A stretch of 22,966 bases of DNA. Origin: Erysipelotrichaceae bacterium UBA4808 (GTDB taxonomy: Bacteria; Bacillota_I; Bacilli_A; Erysipelotrichales; Erysipelotrichaceae). Both the position numbers and the translations under genes were made by a program. Location: NCBI GenBank assembly GCA_002402585.1, contig DHGC01000050.1, forward strand, positions 1-22,966. The letters run 5' to 3'. Positions 15,779 through 22,809 of the stretch are shown here, in pieces. Positions within the stretch are counted from its first letter, which is position 1. Each line of letters starts with the position of its first letter. The notes under the pieces are model-generated. The model worked only from the letters and a program-made list of their open reading frames with translations, had not been told where the DNA came from and ran no database searches.

Positions 15779-17734
15779 TTAAACCTCTTGTGCAAGCCAT
15801 TGTTCAATGACCATTTCTAGTTCCGTAAACACTTCTTCGACACTACTATTCTCACGTTGGAGTGCGGCGGCTGCGAAATGCCCACCTCCACTCATCTTTT
15901 CCATTATAACATGAACGTTGACATTGCCATTTGATCGAGCCGAGACACCAACTGTCTTCTCACTGATCTTACTAATGACAAAAGCTGCTTCAACTTCTTT
16001 GACTTCAATCAAACGATTGGCCGCCTGCGAAATCATAGCTCGCGATACGATCGTATCATCTGGCATCGAAGCCACAACAATACCTCGATCAAAGCGTTTT
16101 AGATTTTGAATCATCTTAGATTTTAAGATAAAGTCTTGGAAGTTCTCTTTCAAATAACCATCACAAACGATCGGATCTGCTCCATATTGCTTCAACAAAG
16201 CAGCTACTTCAAAAGTACGACTGCCTGTACGTGTTCGAAAGCGATTGGTATCCAACAAGATTCCCGTTAATGCAAAGTTTGCCTCATCAGCACTCATTTC
16301 AATCGTACGTTGTTGGTAAGGAATCAATTCCGCAATCATTTCCGTTGTAGAAGATGCGGCTGTTTCCATGTAAACCAAAAGTGGATTGAAGGTAAAATCC
16401 TGATTACGACGATGGTGATCAATGACGCATATCTTCTTAACCTTCTCTAAAAGATTCGGCAAAGTCGATTGTGAAGCTAAATGATGATCCACCATAACCA
16501 ATAATGTTCTATCATTGATTAAACTATAGGTTTCATGTTCCTGCACAAAGTGGTGCTGCTCCAAGAATAAGTCACGTTTCTCATGATAAGCCATACTCAA
16601 CTTCTCTTCCAATGCCCCATGCATAACAATCGAGACCGGTACACCTGCTGACATAACAATACGACTTAATACAACAGCTGCCCCAAAACAATCAAAGTCC
16701 ATCTCCTTATGTCCTAGGATCAAAACATTACTTGATTGATTGATCAACTCTTTCAAGGTTTGCGCCATAACACGCGCACGAACCTTACTGCGTTTCTCGA
16801 CTGCCTCACTGTTACCGCCCATATAAATGACATCTTCACCATAGGTCTTGATGGCAACTTGGTCCCCACCGCGACTCTGTGCAAGCGCTAAGGCACCATT
16901 CACCATTTCCTCAAGTTCAGGGAACTCAAGGGAATTACGTGCGAATGCCATGGACAAGGTGATTGCCACATCCAAGTCACTCGATGCTATACGTACAATC
17001 TTTAGGATAGAGAATTGTTCCTCAACCATTTGATTGAACAACATCTCATTCAACACCAACAACATTCTGTTGTTTCTCAAACGTTTGATGAAGATACCAC
17101 GTTCATTTGCCCAATTATAGACAGCTTGACGAATTTTACTATCAATTAAAGCAATACGTTGTTCTTCTTCATATTGTGTTGTTTCTTCATAGTTATCAAA
17201 GTGAATTAAACCTAAGACAATCTGCTTATCTTCACTGGCGCGACTCACAATCGCTAATTCTGTCGTATCTTTAAAATATAAGGTCAACCCATTTTCTTTA
17301 CGTCGTATCTGATAAATATGATCATTGATCGTAGCCTGTACCACATCCGCTTCATTGTTAAACAAAGGTTTTGTTTCTGGCAACCAATTCATGATCTTTT
17401 GACCAACGACTTGATATGAGCGTGTATAGAGCAATTCACTGATCCAAGTGATCTCATAATTATGATCGATGGTCAATAAACCTACTTCCCCAAATAGGAA
17501 AGCTTCTTGTGCATCCTTACCGAGTATCTTCGATATGGTTAGAATCCTTTGATTATGATATTCCTCAGAAAACTCAATAAACACCACCAATAAAACAAGA
17601 TTGACAATGACTAGTGTAAAATTGACAAGCGAAAAAGGCAGTCTCAAAACCCAATGACTGAGTGCTAACGCAATAAACTCAATGACCAGAACCAGCCAAA
17701 TGAGACGTTTTACCTTCTTATATTGATTCGTCAT
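15779..17734 (-). CDS. gdpP: Cyclic-di-AMP phosphodiesterase GdpP
   Basis: This membrane enzyme hydrolyses c-di-AMP to 5'-pApA, controlling potassium/osmotic balance and wall-related stress. Two N-terminal membrane helices (about 9-27 and 36-54) precede a PAS-like region (about 80-160). A degenerate GGDEF domain follows (about 170-300), with GGDQ at 289-292 in place of GGDEF. The DHH/DHHA1 module has GHKEMDFDCFG (H342, D346, D348), D416 in VDHH, DHHRR (439-443) and GGGH (616-619), so the metal site is complete. At 651 residues it has normal length. It overlaps yybS by 4 nt (ATGA) and is followed after 4 nt by rplI, the classic order. Confidence 0.96.
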   Translation of the reverse strand: MTNQYKKVKRLIWLVLVIEFIALALSHWVLRLPFSLVNFTLVIVNLVLLVVFIEFSEEYHNQRILTISKILGKDAQEAFLFGEVGLLTIDHNYEITWISELLYTRSYQVVGQKIMNWLPETKPLFNNEADVVQATINDHIYQIRRKENGLTLYFKDTTELAIVSRASEDKQIVLGLIHFDNYEETTQYEEEQRIALIDSKIRQAVYNWANERGIFIKRLRNNRMLLVLNEMLFNQMVEEQFSILKIVRIASSDLDVAITLSMAFARNSLEFPELEEMVNGALALAQSRGGDQVAIKTYGEDVIYMGGNSEAVEKRSKVRARVMAQTLKELINQSSNVLILGHKEMDFDCFGAAVVLSRIVMSAGVPVSIVMHGALEEKLSMAYHEKRDLFLEQHHFVQEHETYSLINDRTLLVMVDHHLASQSTLPNLLEKVKKICVIDHHRRNQDFTFNPLLVYMETAASSTTEMIAELIPYQQRTIEMSADEANFALTGILLDTNRFRTRTGSRTFEVAALLKQYGADPIVCDGYLKENFQDFILKSKMIQNLKRFDRGIVVASMPDDTIVSRAMISQAANRLIEVKEVEAAFVISKISEKTVGVSARSNGNVNVHVIMEKMSGGGHFAAAALQRENSSVEEVFTELEMVIEQWLAQEV

Positions 17735-18645
17735 GATGATGTTTTTATCGCTTCGATACGTTCACGGAAATCCGTAAAAATATCAAGTAAACCTAATCCA
17801 ATGTAAACATAGATTAGAACGCTTGGCAATAAAAAGATACCAATCAAAGCCAAGCTTGGTAAGAATTTTCGATTGGTCTTACGTGCATAGATCGTAATCA
17901 AAACAAAGGTATCCATTACGATCGTCATCATGGACACAACTAAGATCAAAGTGATGCCCATTCTTAAATTCTGATCCGTAACTCGATTCAATAGACTTCC
18001 CACAAATAAACCAACTAGAGCGATGACGCCAATCCATTTAGGTAATTTAAAATCATTAAGTGGCTTCATTTTACGTGTCACAATATTCAAACGTTTCAAT
18101 AAGACCGTTGCGATCAAATGCGTCACAAATGCTTGTAGAAATGCCATGAATAAAAAAGCTACAGGATAGACAGCCAAGACTAACGTGGCCATATCTTCAG
18201 GTATCACCAAGCCTTCGATTTGACCAAGATATGTGATGATTTCATTCGTCTCACCAACGATGTCATAGCCAAAGAAGGAAGCCAATAAAACCATCTCGAT
18301 AAAGAAACTTACCGCGGTCAATAAGGTCGTACTAATCAATAGCCAAACATTCGAACGTTCCGTTCGAATACCATAGCCATAGACCATTCCAACTGTAATA
18401 GCCGTCCCCATATAGAATAAGGTTACGATATTGCCAACAATAAAGGATAAGATCAATGCGGCCACACTTAAAATCAAGCCATTGCGAACGCCGTATTTAG
18501 CTTCATAAAAAATAATGGGTAAAGGAACCGCCCAGATGAGATACACCTGAAGCAGTCCAGCCGTTTGTAGATTTAGGAACAGAAATAAACCAATGATGGC
18601 AAGCATCATCGATCCTTCAGTTATGGTTCTTACTTGTTTTTTCAT
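17731..18645 (-). CDS. yybS: YybS-like membrane protein (DUF2232)
   Basis: This 304-residue polytopic membrane protein has roughly eight hydrophobic segments. The N-terminal ITEGSMMLAI resembles the start of the YybS/DUF2232 family, and its place directly before gdpP is the family's usual context. Its function is not established; resemblance to ECF S components has been noted for this family, so small-molecule binding is possible. The ATG at 18645 fits family alignments. Its upstream region is the terminator hairpin of the rpsR unit, so the ribosome binding site is poor and partly inside that hairpin. A better site (GAAGGA) precedes an internal ATG at 18606, but starting there would remove the conserved TEG stretch. 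Confidence 0.85.
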   Translation of the reverse strand: MKKQVRTITEGSMMLAIIGLFLFLNLQTAGLLQVYLIWAVPLPIIFYEAKYGVRNGLILSVAALILSFIVGNIVTLFYMGTAITVGMVYGYGIRTERSNVWLLISTTLLTAVSFFIEMVLLASFFGYDIVGETNEIITYLGQIEGLVIPEDMATLVLAVYPVAFLFMAFLQAFVTHLIATVLLKRLNIVTRKMKPLNDFKLPKWIGVIALVGLFVGSLLNRVTDQNLRMGITLILVVSMMTIVMDTFVLITIYARKTNRKFLPSLALIGIFLLPSVLIYVYIGLGLLDIFTDFRERIEAIKTSS

Positions 18646-18650
18646 AGATA

Positions 18651-18680
18651 AAATAAACCCCCACCGACAAGATGGAGGTT
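18651..18680 (-). terminator. Intrinsic terminator after rpsR, abutting yybS
   Basis: On the minus strand a 10-bp stem (18680-18671 with 18665-18656, two G-U pairs) with loop TTGTC is followed by TTATTTTA. It lies 7 nt past the rpsR stop and 5 nt before the yybS ATG. The G-rich 3' arm is the only candidate ribosome binding region for yybS. Confidence 0.7.
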
Positions 18681-18687
18681 CTGATTT

Positions 18688-18918
18688 TTAGTCGGCAACG
18701 TAAGGTAGTAAAGCCATTTGACGTGCACGTTTGATTGCAGTCGCAAGTAAACGTTGATATTTTGCACCAGTACCGGTGACACGTCTTGGAATAATCTTAC
18801 CATTGGCTGAAATGAAACGCTTCAAAAGTTCCAAATCTTTATAGTCAATGACAGTAATGTTATTTTTTTTGAAGTAACAAACCTTTTTGCGTGCTACTCT
18901 TTGTTTTTTAAATGCCAT
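18688..18918 (-). CDS. rpsR: 30S ribosomal protein bS18
   Basis: bS18 sits on the platform of the 30S subunit beside bS6. The 76 residues contain VCYFKKNNITVIDYKD, GKIIPRRVTGT and the C-terminal KYQRLLATAIKRARQMALLPY, all strongly conserved. A single cysteine (in VCYF) is present, so no zinc ribbon is formed. The AAAGGAG site sits 5 nt before the ATG. It follows ssb after 14 nt and is the last gene before a terminator. Confidence 0.97.
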   Translation of the reverse strand: MAFKKQRVARKKVCYFKKNNITVIDYKDLELLKRFISANGKIIPRRVTGTGAKYQRLLATAIKRARQMALLPYVAD

Positions 18919-18932
18919 GAGATCTCCTTTCG

Positions 18933-19385
18933 CTAAAATGGAAGGTCGTCACTGGAGATATCCAGTAATGGACCTGTATTGAAATCATCATCCGAAACTT
19001 GCGCATCTGGGTAGTAACCACCCCCCGATTTTGGTTGTGCCGGTGAAGTCTGCTGTGGTTCGCTTGTTTGATTACGCGAGCCAATAAGTTGAACATTGTC
19101 ACAGGTCACATCGGTCGTATAGACCTTTTTGCCTGTTGTCTTATCATCATAACTCCCTGTTGTAATGCGTCCTTCAACGCCAACCGTTGTACCCTTTTTC
19201 GCATACTGTGAGATAAAATCTGCCGTTCTTTCCCAAGCAACACAACTGACAAAATCAGCTTCGTCCTTGCCTCCAAAACGTCGATTTACCGCAACCGTAA
19301 AACGTGCATAGGATTTTCCTGACTGCGTTTTATTAAACTGAGGATCTCTTGTTAGATTTCCTACCAAAACAACACGGTTAATCAT
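18933..19385 (-). CDS. ssb: Single-stranded DNA-binding protein
   Basis: SSB coats single-stranded DNA as a tetramer and recruits repair and replication proteins. An OB-fold spans about residues 1-105, starting MINRVVLVGNLTRDP and containing VAWERTADFISQYAKKGT. A low-complexity Q/P/S/G linker follows, and the protein-interaction tip ends in DDLPF. At 150 residues it has typical size. It lies between rpsF and rpsR with gaps of 13 and 14 nt, the standard arrangement. A GGGGA site precedes the ATG. Confidence 0.97.
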   Translation of the reverse strand: MINRVVLVGNLTRDPQFNKTQSGKSYARFTVAVNRRFGGKDEADFVSCVAWERTADFISQYAKKGTTVGVEGRITTGSYDDKTTGKKVYTTDVTCDNVQLIGSRNQTSEPQQTSPAQPKSGGGYYPDAQVSDDDFNTGPLLDISSDDLPF

Positions 19386-19398
19386 AATTGTCCCCTTA

Positions 19399-19689
19399 TT
19401 AGTTATCTTCTAAATTCAGAATCAAGAAACGTACAACATTGGTATTGATACGTGCCAAACGATCAAATTCTTTGATCGTTGTCGGTTTAGCTTCAACCTT
19501 CAACACTGTATAGTAACCCTTCGTCATATCATCGATTTCGTAAGCAAATTCACGAAGTCCCCAGTCATCAACGTGCTTGATGACTGCTTCATCGTTCGTC
19601 AGAATAGCATGCAGGTTCTCAACGAGTTCCAGACGTGCTGCTTCCTCTAACGTAGCTTTGACGATGTACATGATTTCATAATTTCTCAT
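19399..19689 (-). CDS. rpsF: 30S ribosomal protein bS6
   Basis: bS6 forms a heterodimer with bS18 on the 30S platform. The 96 residues start MRNYEIMYIVKATLEE, with WGLREFAYEIDD and GYYTVLKVEA following, as expected for the family. It is the first gene of rpsF-ssb-rpsR. Its very strong AAGGAGGTGA site is paired in a leader hairpin (19698-19732), which suggests translational control, possibly by the S6:S18 complex. Confidence 0.97.
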   Translation of the reverse strand: MRNYEIMYIVKATLEEAARLELVENLHAILTNDEAVIKHVDDWGLREFAYEIDDMTKGYYTVLKVEAKPTTIKEFDRLARINTNVVRFLILNLEDN

Positions 19690-19697
19690 GTGTTCAC

Positions 19698-19732
19698 CTC
19701 CTTATGGTCTATTGGCCTTTTCAGGCAAGGAG
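19698..19732 (-). promoter_or_regulatory. rpsF leader hairpin masking the ribosome binding site
   Basis: In the RNA, CUCCUU (19732-19727) pairs perfectly with AAGGAG (19703-19698), which is the rpsF Shine-Dalgarno. Inside is a small hairpin GCCU-GAAA-AGGC with a GNRA loop, plus an unpaired side containing ACC. rpsF leaders in many bacteria carry an S6:S18-binding element. The position and masking fit that idea, but I could not match the known consensus with certainty. Confidence 0.55.
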
Positions 19733-19760
19733 TAAATATATTTATCTACTCGTGCTTAGC

Positions 19761-19789
19761 ATTATATCATCACAACACTTAAAAGTAAA
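19761..19789 (-). promoter_or_regulatory. rpsF operon promoter
   Basis: On the minus strand TTTACT (19784-19789) is followed by a 17-nt spacer and a perfect TATAAT (19761-19766). Transcription would begin near 19755, giving a leader of about 65 nt that includes the masking hairpin. Confidence 0.7.
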
Positions 19790-19869
19790 CACCAAGCTTC
19801 AACTCATTTGAACTCAACTTATTTGCAAAAGTAAATTCCATGAAATATCACTTTACCTTTTTGTTATAT

Positions 19870-19892
19870 GTAGGATACGCAAGATATCCTAC
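19870..19892. terminator. Hairpin at the end of the lipoprotein gene
   Basis: A perfect 8-bp stem (19870-19877 with 19885-19892) with a 7-nt loop overlaps the TAG stop of the lipoprotein gene. A T-rich run follows it only on the plus strand; on the minus strand, the direction of the gene, there is none. It may be a 3'-end stabilising stem or stop antisense transcription. Its role as a terminator for the gene itself is doubtful. Confidence 0.4.
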
Positions 19893-20275
19893 TTGTTTTT
19901 CGCTTCCTCAAGTACTTGTTCGAACTCAAGATATACATCTTTACTCACCATTCCTCTTTTCAAGCGATCTCCATCATAATATGAAATCACACCATCCGAT
20001 TGAATCATGTATTGGCGCTCAGGTCCTCTTGTCAAGCTTACTGCAAAAATCAATAATTGCGTAGGTCTAAGAATGGAATCATTTGTATAGATCGTCTTAA
20101 ATGGAAGATCCTTAACTAACGTATAATAGCTTTGACAGACTTCCGCATCGTCACTCGTAAAAGCGAAGCTCTCTGCCATACGATTGATACGGCAATCCAC
20201 CGCAACCGGCTCCCTCATGCAAGCACCCAACATCAGTAGTATTGCGAGATAGACCACGATTTTTCCTTTAAACAT
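19889..20275 (-). CDS. Small lipoprotein of unknown function
   Basis: I do not recognise the family. The 128-residue product has a lipoprotein signal: basic start, hydrophobic core and lipobox LGAC with the lipidated cysteine at position 19. Two more cysteines (28 and 47) could form a disulfide in the mature protein. The rest is a compact, mixed polar domain with no evident motif. An in-frame GTG sits one codon upstream, but the ATG at 20275 is better spaced from the AAGGAG site. It lies 9 nt after ispD and is surely cotranscribed with it. Its location between ispD and rpsF gives no clear functional clue. Confidence 0.8.
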   Translation of the reverse strand: MFKGKIVVYLAILLMLGACMREPVAVDCRINRMAESFAFTSDDAEVCQSYYTLVKDLPFKTIYTNDSILRPTQLLIFAVSLTRGPERQYMIQSDGVISYYDGDRLKRGMVSKDVYLEFEQVLEEAKNK

Positions 20276-20284
20276 CACATCTCC

Positions 20285-20926
20285 TTATCGAACATCCTCT
20301 TGGGTTGTTATTTTTATGTTGGCATATGAGCCTTGAACGATCTTAATTGGCACATCACTATAGCGCTCAATCAACTGTGCATCATCACTTGCCTTGAATT
20401 GTTCCGCTTGAGCCTTATGGATACACTTTAATAATAAACTGGTTTTAAATGCTTGAGGGGTCTGCGCATGACGCAAGGTTGAACGCTCAACCGTCTTAAC
20501 CACATAACCATCTTTGACTTCTTTGACAGTATCCTTAACTTCTACCGCTAACAAAGCGGCTTGTTCATTCTCCATTGCGGTAAGCAAATCATCAATCAAC
20601 GCCTGCGAACACCATGGACGTGCCGCGTCATGAACCAAAATCAAGTCTTCACTCACACACATCAAACCGTTGTATACAGAATCTTGCCGTGTGGGTCCAC
20701 CCCCTACATTGACAATGCGTCCCATCTCATGGTGTGCGGTGACTTTATAAAGATCATCTGGATTTGTTACGATGACGATCTGTTTGCAACGTACATCATT
20801 TAAAAACAATTGAAGGGTTGTCTCCAATACGGTATGACCATCTTTGAGTGGATAAAAAACCTTATTGTAGCCGAGACCCATCCGTTGACCTTTACCACCA
20901 GCTACAATGAGTACCGAATAATTCAT
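20285..20926 (-). CDS. ispD: 2-C-methyl-D-erythritol 4-phosphate cytidylyltransferase
   Basis: IspD transfers CMP from CTP to MEP, the third step of the MEP isoprenoid pathway, in the cytoplasm. The nucleotide-binding start VAGGKGQRMG (8-17) with K22 matches the family, as do VHDAARPW, QTPQAF and the DDAQLIE stretch. At 213 residues it is slightly short but complete, with no IspF fusion. Some paralogues (TarI, ribitol-5-phosphate cytidylyltransferase) are similar, but no tarJ-like reductase gene is adjacent, so IspD is favoured. The GGGGA site is close to the ATG. The promoter upstream is divergent from that of the B12 operon. Confidence 0.87.
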   Translation of the reverse strand: MNYSVLIVAGGKGQRMGLGYNKVFYPLKDGHTVLETTLQLFLNDVRCKQIVIVTNPDDLYKVTAHHEMGRIVNVGGGPTRQDSVYNGLMCVSEDLILVHDAARPWCSQALIDDLLTAMENEQAALLAVEVKDTVKEVKDGYVVKTVERSTLRHAQTPQAFKTSLLLKCIHKAQAEQFKASDDAQLIERYSDVPIKIVQGSYANIKITTQEDVR

Positions 20927-20950
20927 AGGTGTCCCCTTTGTGTTTTCATT

Positions 20951-20959
20951 ATTATAACA
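20951..20959 (-). promoter_or_regulatory. ispD extended -10 promoter
   Basis: Minus-strand TGTTATAAT is an extended -10 element about 24 nt upstream of the ispD ATG. The -35 at the matching distance is weak, which is normal for extended -10 promoters. It is back to back with the riboswitch promoter at 20993-21021. Confidence 0.5.
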
Positions 20960-20992
20960 AAAACTTTCATAAATATCTTTTTACGTTTGTGG

Positions 20993-21021
20993 TTGTTTGA
21001 ACCATTAAACAAGCTTATAAT
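20993..21021 (+). promoter_or_regulatory. Promoter of the cobalamin riboswitch operon
   Basis: TTGTTT (20993-20998), a 17-nt spacer and a perfect TATAAT (21016-21021) place the start of transcription near 21028, exactly where the riboswitch P1 stem begins. Confidence 0.7.
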
Positions 21022-21027
21022 GATAAT

Positions 21028-21199
21028 GCTTAGCTTGGTGCATTTATGCCGAAGAGGGAATCCATGAAATGGAGCTGTCCCAGCAACTGTAAATCAGGAC
21101 AATAGGAAATAGCCACTGCACAAGCGTTACGTAAACGTAACGCTGCGGGAAGGTTCCTAGAGGATGAATGATTAGCCAGTAGACCTGCCAATATTAAGC
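21028..21199 (+). ncRNA. Cobalamin (AdoCbl-type) riboswitch aptamer
   Basis: The hallmark pieces occur in order: TTGGTGC, GAAGAGGGAA, a small P5-like hairpin, GAGCTGTCCCAGCAACTGTAA, AGCCACTG, GCGGGAAGG, GATGA and AGCCAGTAGACCTGCC. The P1 ends pair (GCTTA and TTGG at 21028-21039 with CCAA and TAAGC at 21188-21199). An optional perfect stem-loop occurs at 21124-21143. Such aptamers bind adenosylcobalamin or other cobalamins and switch off B12 uptake and synthesis genes. Here it precedes a terminator and the DUF4430-ECF-adenosyltransferase operon. Confidence 0.95.
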
Positions 21200-21203
21200 G
21201 TAA

Positions 21204-21278
21204 TTTTATCTTCTGGGAACAAGATAAAAAGACATTCGCCTGTCTTTTTAATACACATCCTAGATGTGTATTTTTTTG
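21204..21278 (+). terminator. Riboswitch expression platform with terminator
   Basis: Three hairpins follow the aptamer. Hairpin A has a 9-bp stem (21204-21212 with 21221-21229). Hairpin B has a 10-bp stem (21225-21234 with 21241-21250). Hairpin C is a perfect stem (21250-21259 with 21263-21272) running directly into a U-tract to 21277. C is a canonical intrinsic terminator. A and B share 21225-21229, so they exclude each other in part and could form the switch. The ribosome binding site follows immediately (21280-21287). Confidence 0.85.
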
Positions 21279-21295
21279 TAAAGGAGGCCCCCAAC

Positions 21296-21739
21296 ATGAA
21301 GAAAAACATTATTCGCATCGCCTTAGCATCCCTCTTATTCATCGCATCCCTTAGTGCATACAACTACTTCACGCGCCAAGGCAATGAAGGATCCAAAGAA
21401 GTTCAGATCATCATCCAAGTCGATCAAGCCGATCAAGATTTGATCGTATTGGACGTGACCAAACGAACAGACGATGAAATGCTTGGGACATTCCTTGAGA
21501 CTGTTTTAGAAGAAGAAGGCTTAGAAATCGAGTTTGCTGGAAATGTGACGGACCAATTCGGTCGCTACATCATCGGCATCGGTGATCACGTGACGAAGGA
21601 CAGTGCAGCTGGTCCTTGGTGGTTGTTTAATTCATCCACAAATCCAGACTGTGTCAGTGCTGGTTTCTGTCCAGGTGTGGATATCACCCCTTTATACGAC
21701 AAAGACGTTTTCATCTTTGATTTCACTTCGAGCTATTAA
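21296..21739 (+). CDS. Membrane-anchored DUF4430-like (transcobalamin C-terminal-like) protein
   Basis: The 147-residue product has an N-terminal hydrophobic segment (about 5-20) with no lipobox cysteine, so it is a signal anchor or secreted protein. The rest resembles DUF4430, a domain likened to the C-terminal part of transcobalamin and intrinsic factor. It has a beta-rich start (35-53), a helix with EMLGTFLETVLEEEG (61-75), then GPWWLFNSSTNPDC (106-119) and a final strand. C119 and C125 could form a disulfide. The ATG at 21296 has AAAGGAGG 8 nt upstream; an in-frame ATG at 21266 lies within the terminator and is rejected. Riboswitch control and the adjacent ECF gene suggest it captures cobalamin outside the membrane. 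That role is inferred. Confidence 0.8.
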   Translation: MKKNIIRIALASLLFIASLSAYNYFTRQGNEGSKEVQIIIQVDQADQDLIVLDVTKRTDDEMLGTFLETVLEEEGLEIEFAGNVTDQFGRYIIGIGDHVTKDSAAGPWWLFNSSTNPDCVSAGFCPGVDITPLYDKDVFIFDFTSSY

Positions 21740-21741
21740 CC

Positions 21742-22245
21742 ATGTTTACCATCCGTAAACTTGTTCTACTTGCCTTATTTTCTGCTTCGGCCCTTGCACT
21801 ACAAGTCAGTCTCTCTTTTCTACCCAATGTGGAATTGGTGACCTTGTGGTTTTTACTTCTGGCTTGTGTATTGAGTTTCAAAGAGAGCCTTGTGGTTGTC
21901 TTTGTGTTCAGTATCTTAGAAGCCTTGGTTTGGGGTTTTGGCGATTGGGTTGTAGCTTATTTATGGATCTGGACACTCTGGGTTTTCATCGTTCAATTAT
22001 TAAAACATTTTATTAAAGACAACAGTCATCTCTGGGCGCTGCTGGGAGCGTTCTATGGCTTTGCCTTTGGTTTACTATTTTCAATTCAACACGCCGTGTT
22101 ATATGGTTTCAATATGGGTGTGATCTACTGGATTCGGGGCATTAGTTTTGACATTATCCATGCATTCTCGAATTATAGTCTTATACTAATTTTGTATAAG
22201 CCTTTATCGAAATTATTGAGCACGCTGCTCAGAAAGTGGGGATGA
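21742..22245 (+). CDS. ECF transporter S component, probably for cobalamin
   Basis: The 167-residue integral membrane protein has about five to six hydrophobic segments and a start (LVLLALFSASALALQV, then FLPNVELVTL) typical of substrate-binding S components of energy-coupling-factor transporters. The energising EcfA/A' ATPases and EcfT are not in the window, as expected for group II systems sharing a common module. It begins 2 nt after the DUF4430 gene and is followed after 1 nt by the adenosyltransferase, all under a B12 riboswitch. The substrate is therefore most likely cobalamin or a corrinoid, comparable in role to CbrT. No strong ribosome binding site is seen, which fits translational coupling. 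Confidence 0.83.
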   Translation: MFTIRKLVLLALFSASALALQVSLSFLPNVELVTLWFLLLACVLSFKESLVVVFVFSILEALVWGFGDWVVAYLWIWTLWVFIVQLLKHFIKDNSHLWALLGAFYGFAFGLLFSIQHAVLYGFNMGVIYWIRGISFDIIHAFSNYSLILILYKPLSKLLSTLLRKWG

Positions 22246-22246
22246 T

Positions 22247-22711
22247 ATGCCAGTTACTACCAAAACCGGTGATCGTGGAACGACCGCCATCAAGAATGGA
22301 CGTGTATTGAAGAATGATCCCATCATTGAAGCCTTAGGCAACATTGATGAGTGCAGCAGTTTGATCATACACATGCAAGCCGAATTGGGCTTAGATAAAG
22401 AACCTTGGGCCAAAATCGTTCGTGAACTCTATGAAATCGCAGGCTATGTGTCTCGCTATCAAAGTGAGATTGATTTAGATGCGGCCATCAAGCGTCTAGA
22501 GGAAACGATTGAGGTCAAACAAGGTCATTACGCTAATTTCATCTATCCATTCGATGATCGTAGAGCAGCCTTTCTACACTATGTTCGCACTGTAGTTCGG
22601 CGTGCTGAGCGCTCTTTGGTAACGGTTCATGAAACACAGGCCATTGATGCGAAAGTTTTCCAATACATCAATCGTTTATCGGATTATATCTTCGTTCAAG
22701 AATTGGTCTAG
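22247..22711 (+). CDS. pduO: PduO-type cob(I)alamin adenosyltransferase, short form
   Basis: This family transfers the adenosyl group of ATP to cob(I)alamin to make coenzyme B12. The ATP-binding TKTGDRGTT (5-13), GNIDECSS (31-38), RTVVRRAERS (114-123) and NRLSDYIF (142-149) are all present. At 154 residues it is clearly shorter than the usual 180-190: the middle is compressed and the C-terminal helix ends just after DYIFV. The usual PGG-type loop is replaced by PFDD (101-104). The core looks functional. A GGGGA stretch at the end of the ECF gene serves as ribosome binding site, and the gap to that gene is 1 nt. Confidence 0.88.
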   Translation: MPVTTKTGDRGTTAIKNGRVLKNDPIIEALGNIDECSSLIIHMQAELGLDKEPWAKIVRELYEIAGYVSRYQSEIDLDAAIKRLEETIEVKQGHYANFIYPFDDRRAAFLHYVRTVVRRAERSLVTVHETQAIDAKVFQYINRLSDYIFVQELV

Positions 22712-22761
22712 TTTTTGGACAGGTGAAGAGATTTCATCATGTAAATCATTTTCAGGAAAGA

Positions 22762-22784
22762 ATTCTACCGCTGTATGGTAGAAT
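22762..22784 (+). promoter_or_regulatory. Perfect dyad with possible extended -10 element
   Basis: ATTCTACC (22762-22769) and GGTAGAAT (22777-22784) form a perfect 8-bp inverted repeat with a 7-nt centre. The right arm includes TGGTAGAAT, which reads as an extended -10 promoter for the gene starting at 22810. No U-tract follows, so it is not a terminator. It may be an operator for a repressor. It does not match the NrdR-box consensus. Confidence 0.4.
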
Positions 22785-22809
22785 GGAAATTACTTAAAGG
22801 GGAATTTTT

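Noticed and set aside
15775..15807. An N-terminal extension of bL9 to 15807.
   Set aside because: It would run into the end of gdpP; family members start at MKIILIEDV and the AGAGG site fits 15774.
19840..20064. A plus-strand frame opposite the end of the lipoprotein gene.
   Set aside because: It lacks a ribosome binding site, overlaps a well-supported lipoprotein with a clear lipobox, and contains the hairpin at 19870-19892.
21266..21295. A longer start for the DUF4430 gene at 21266.
   Set aside because: This ATG lies in the terminator stem and U-tract, and the strong AAAGGAGG site is correctly placed only for 21296.
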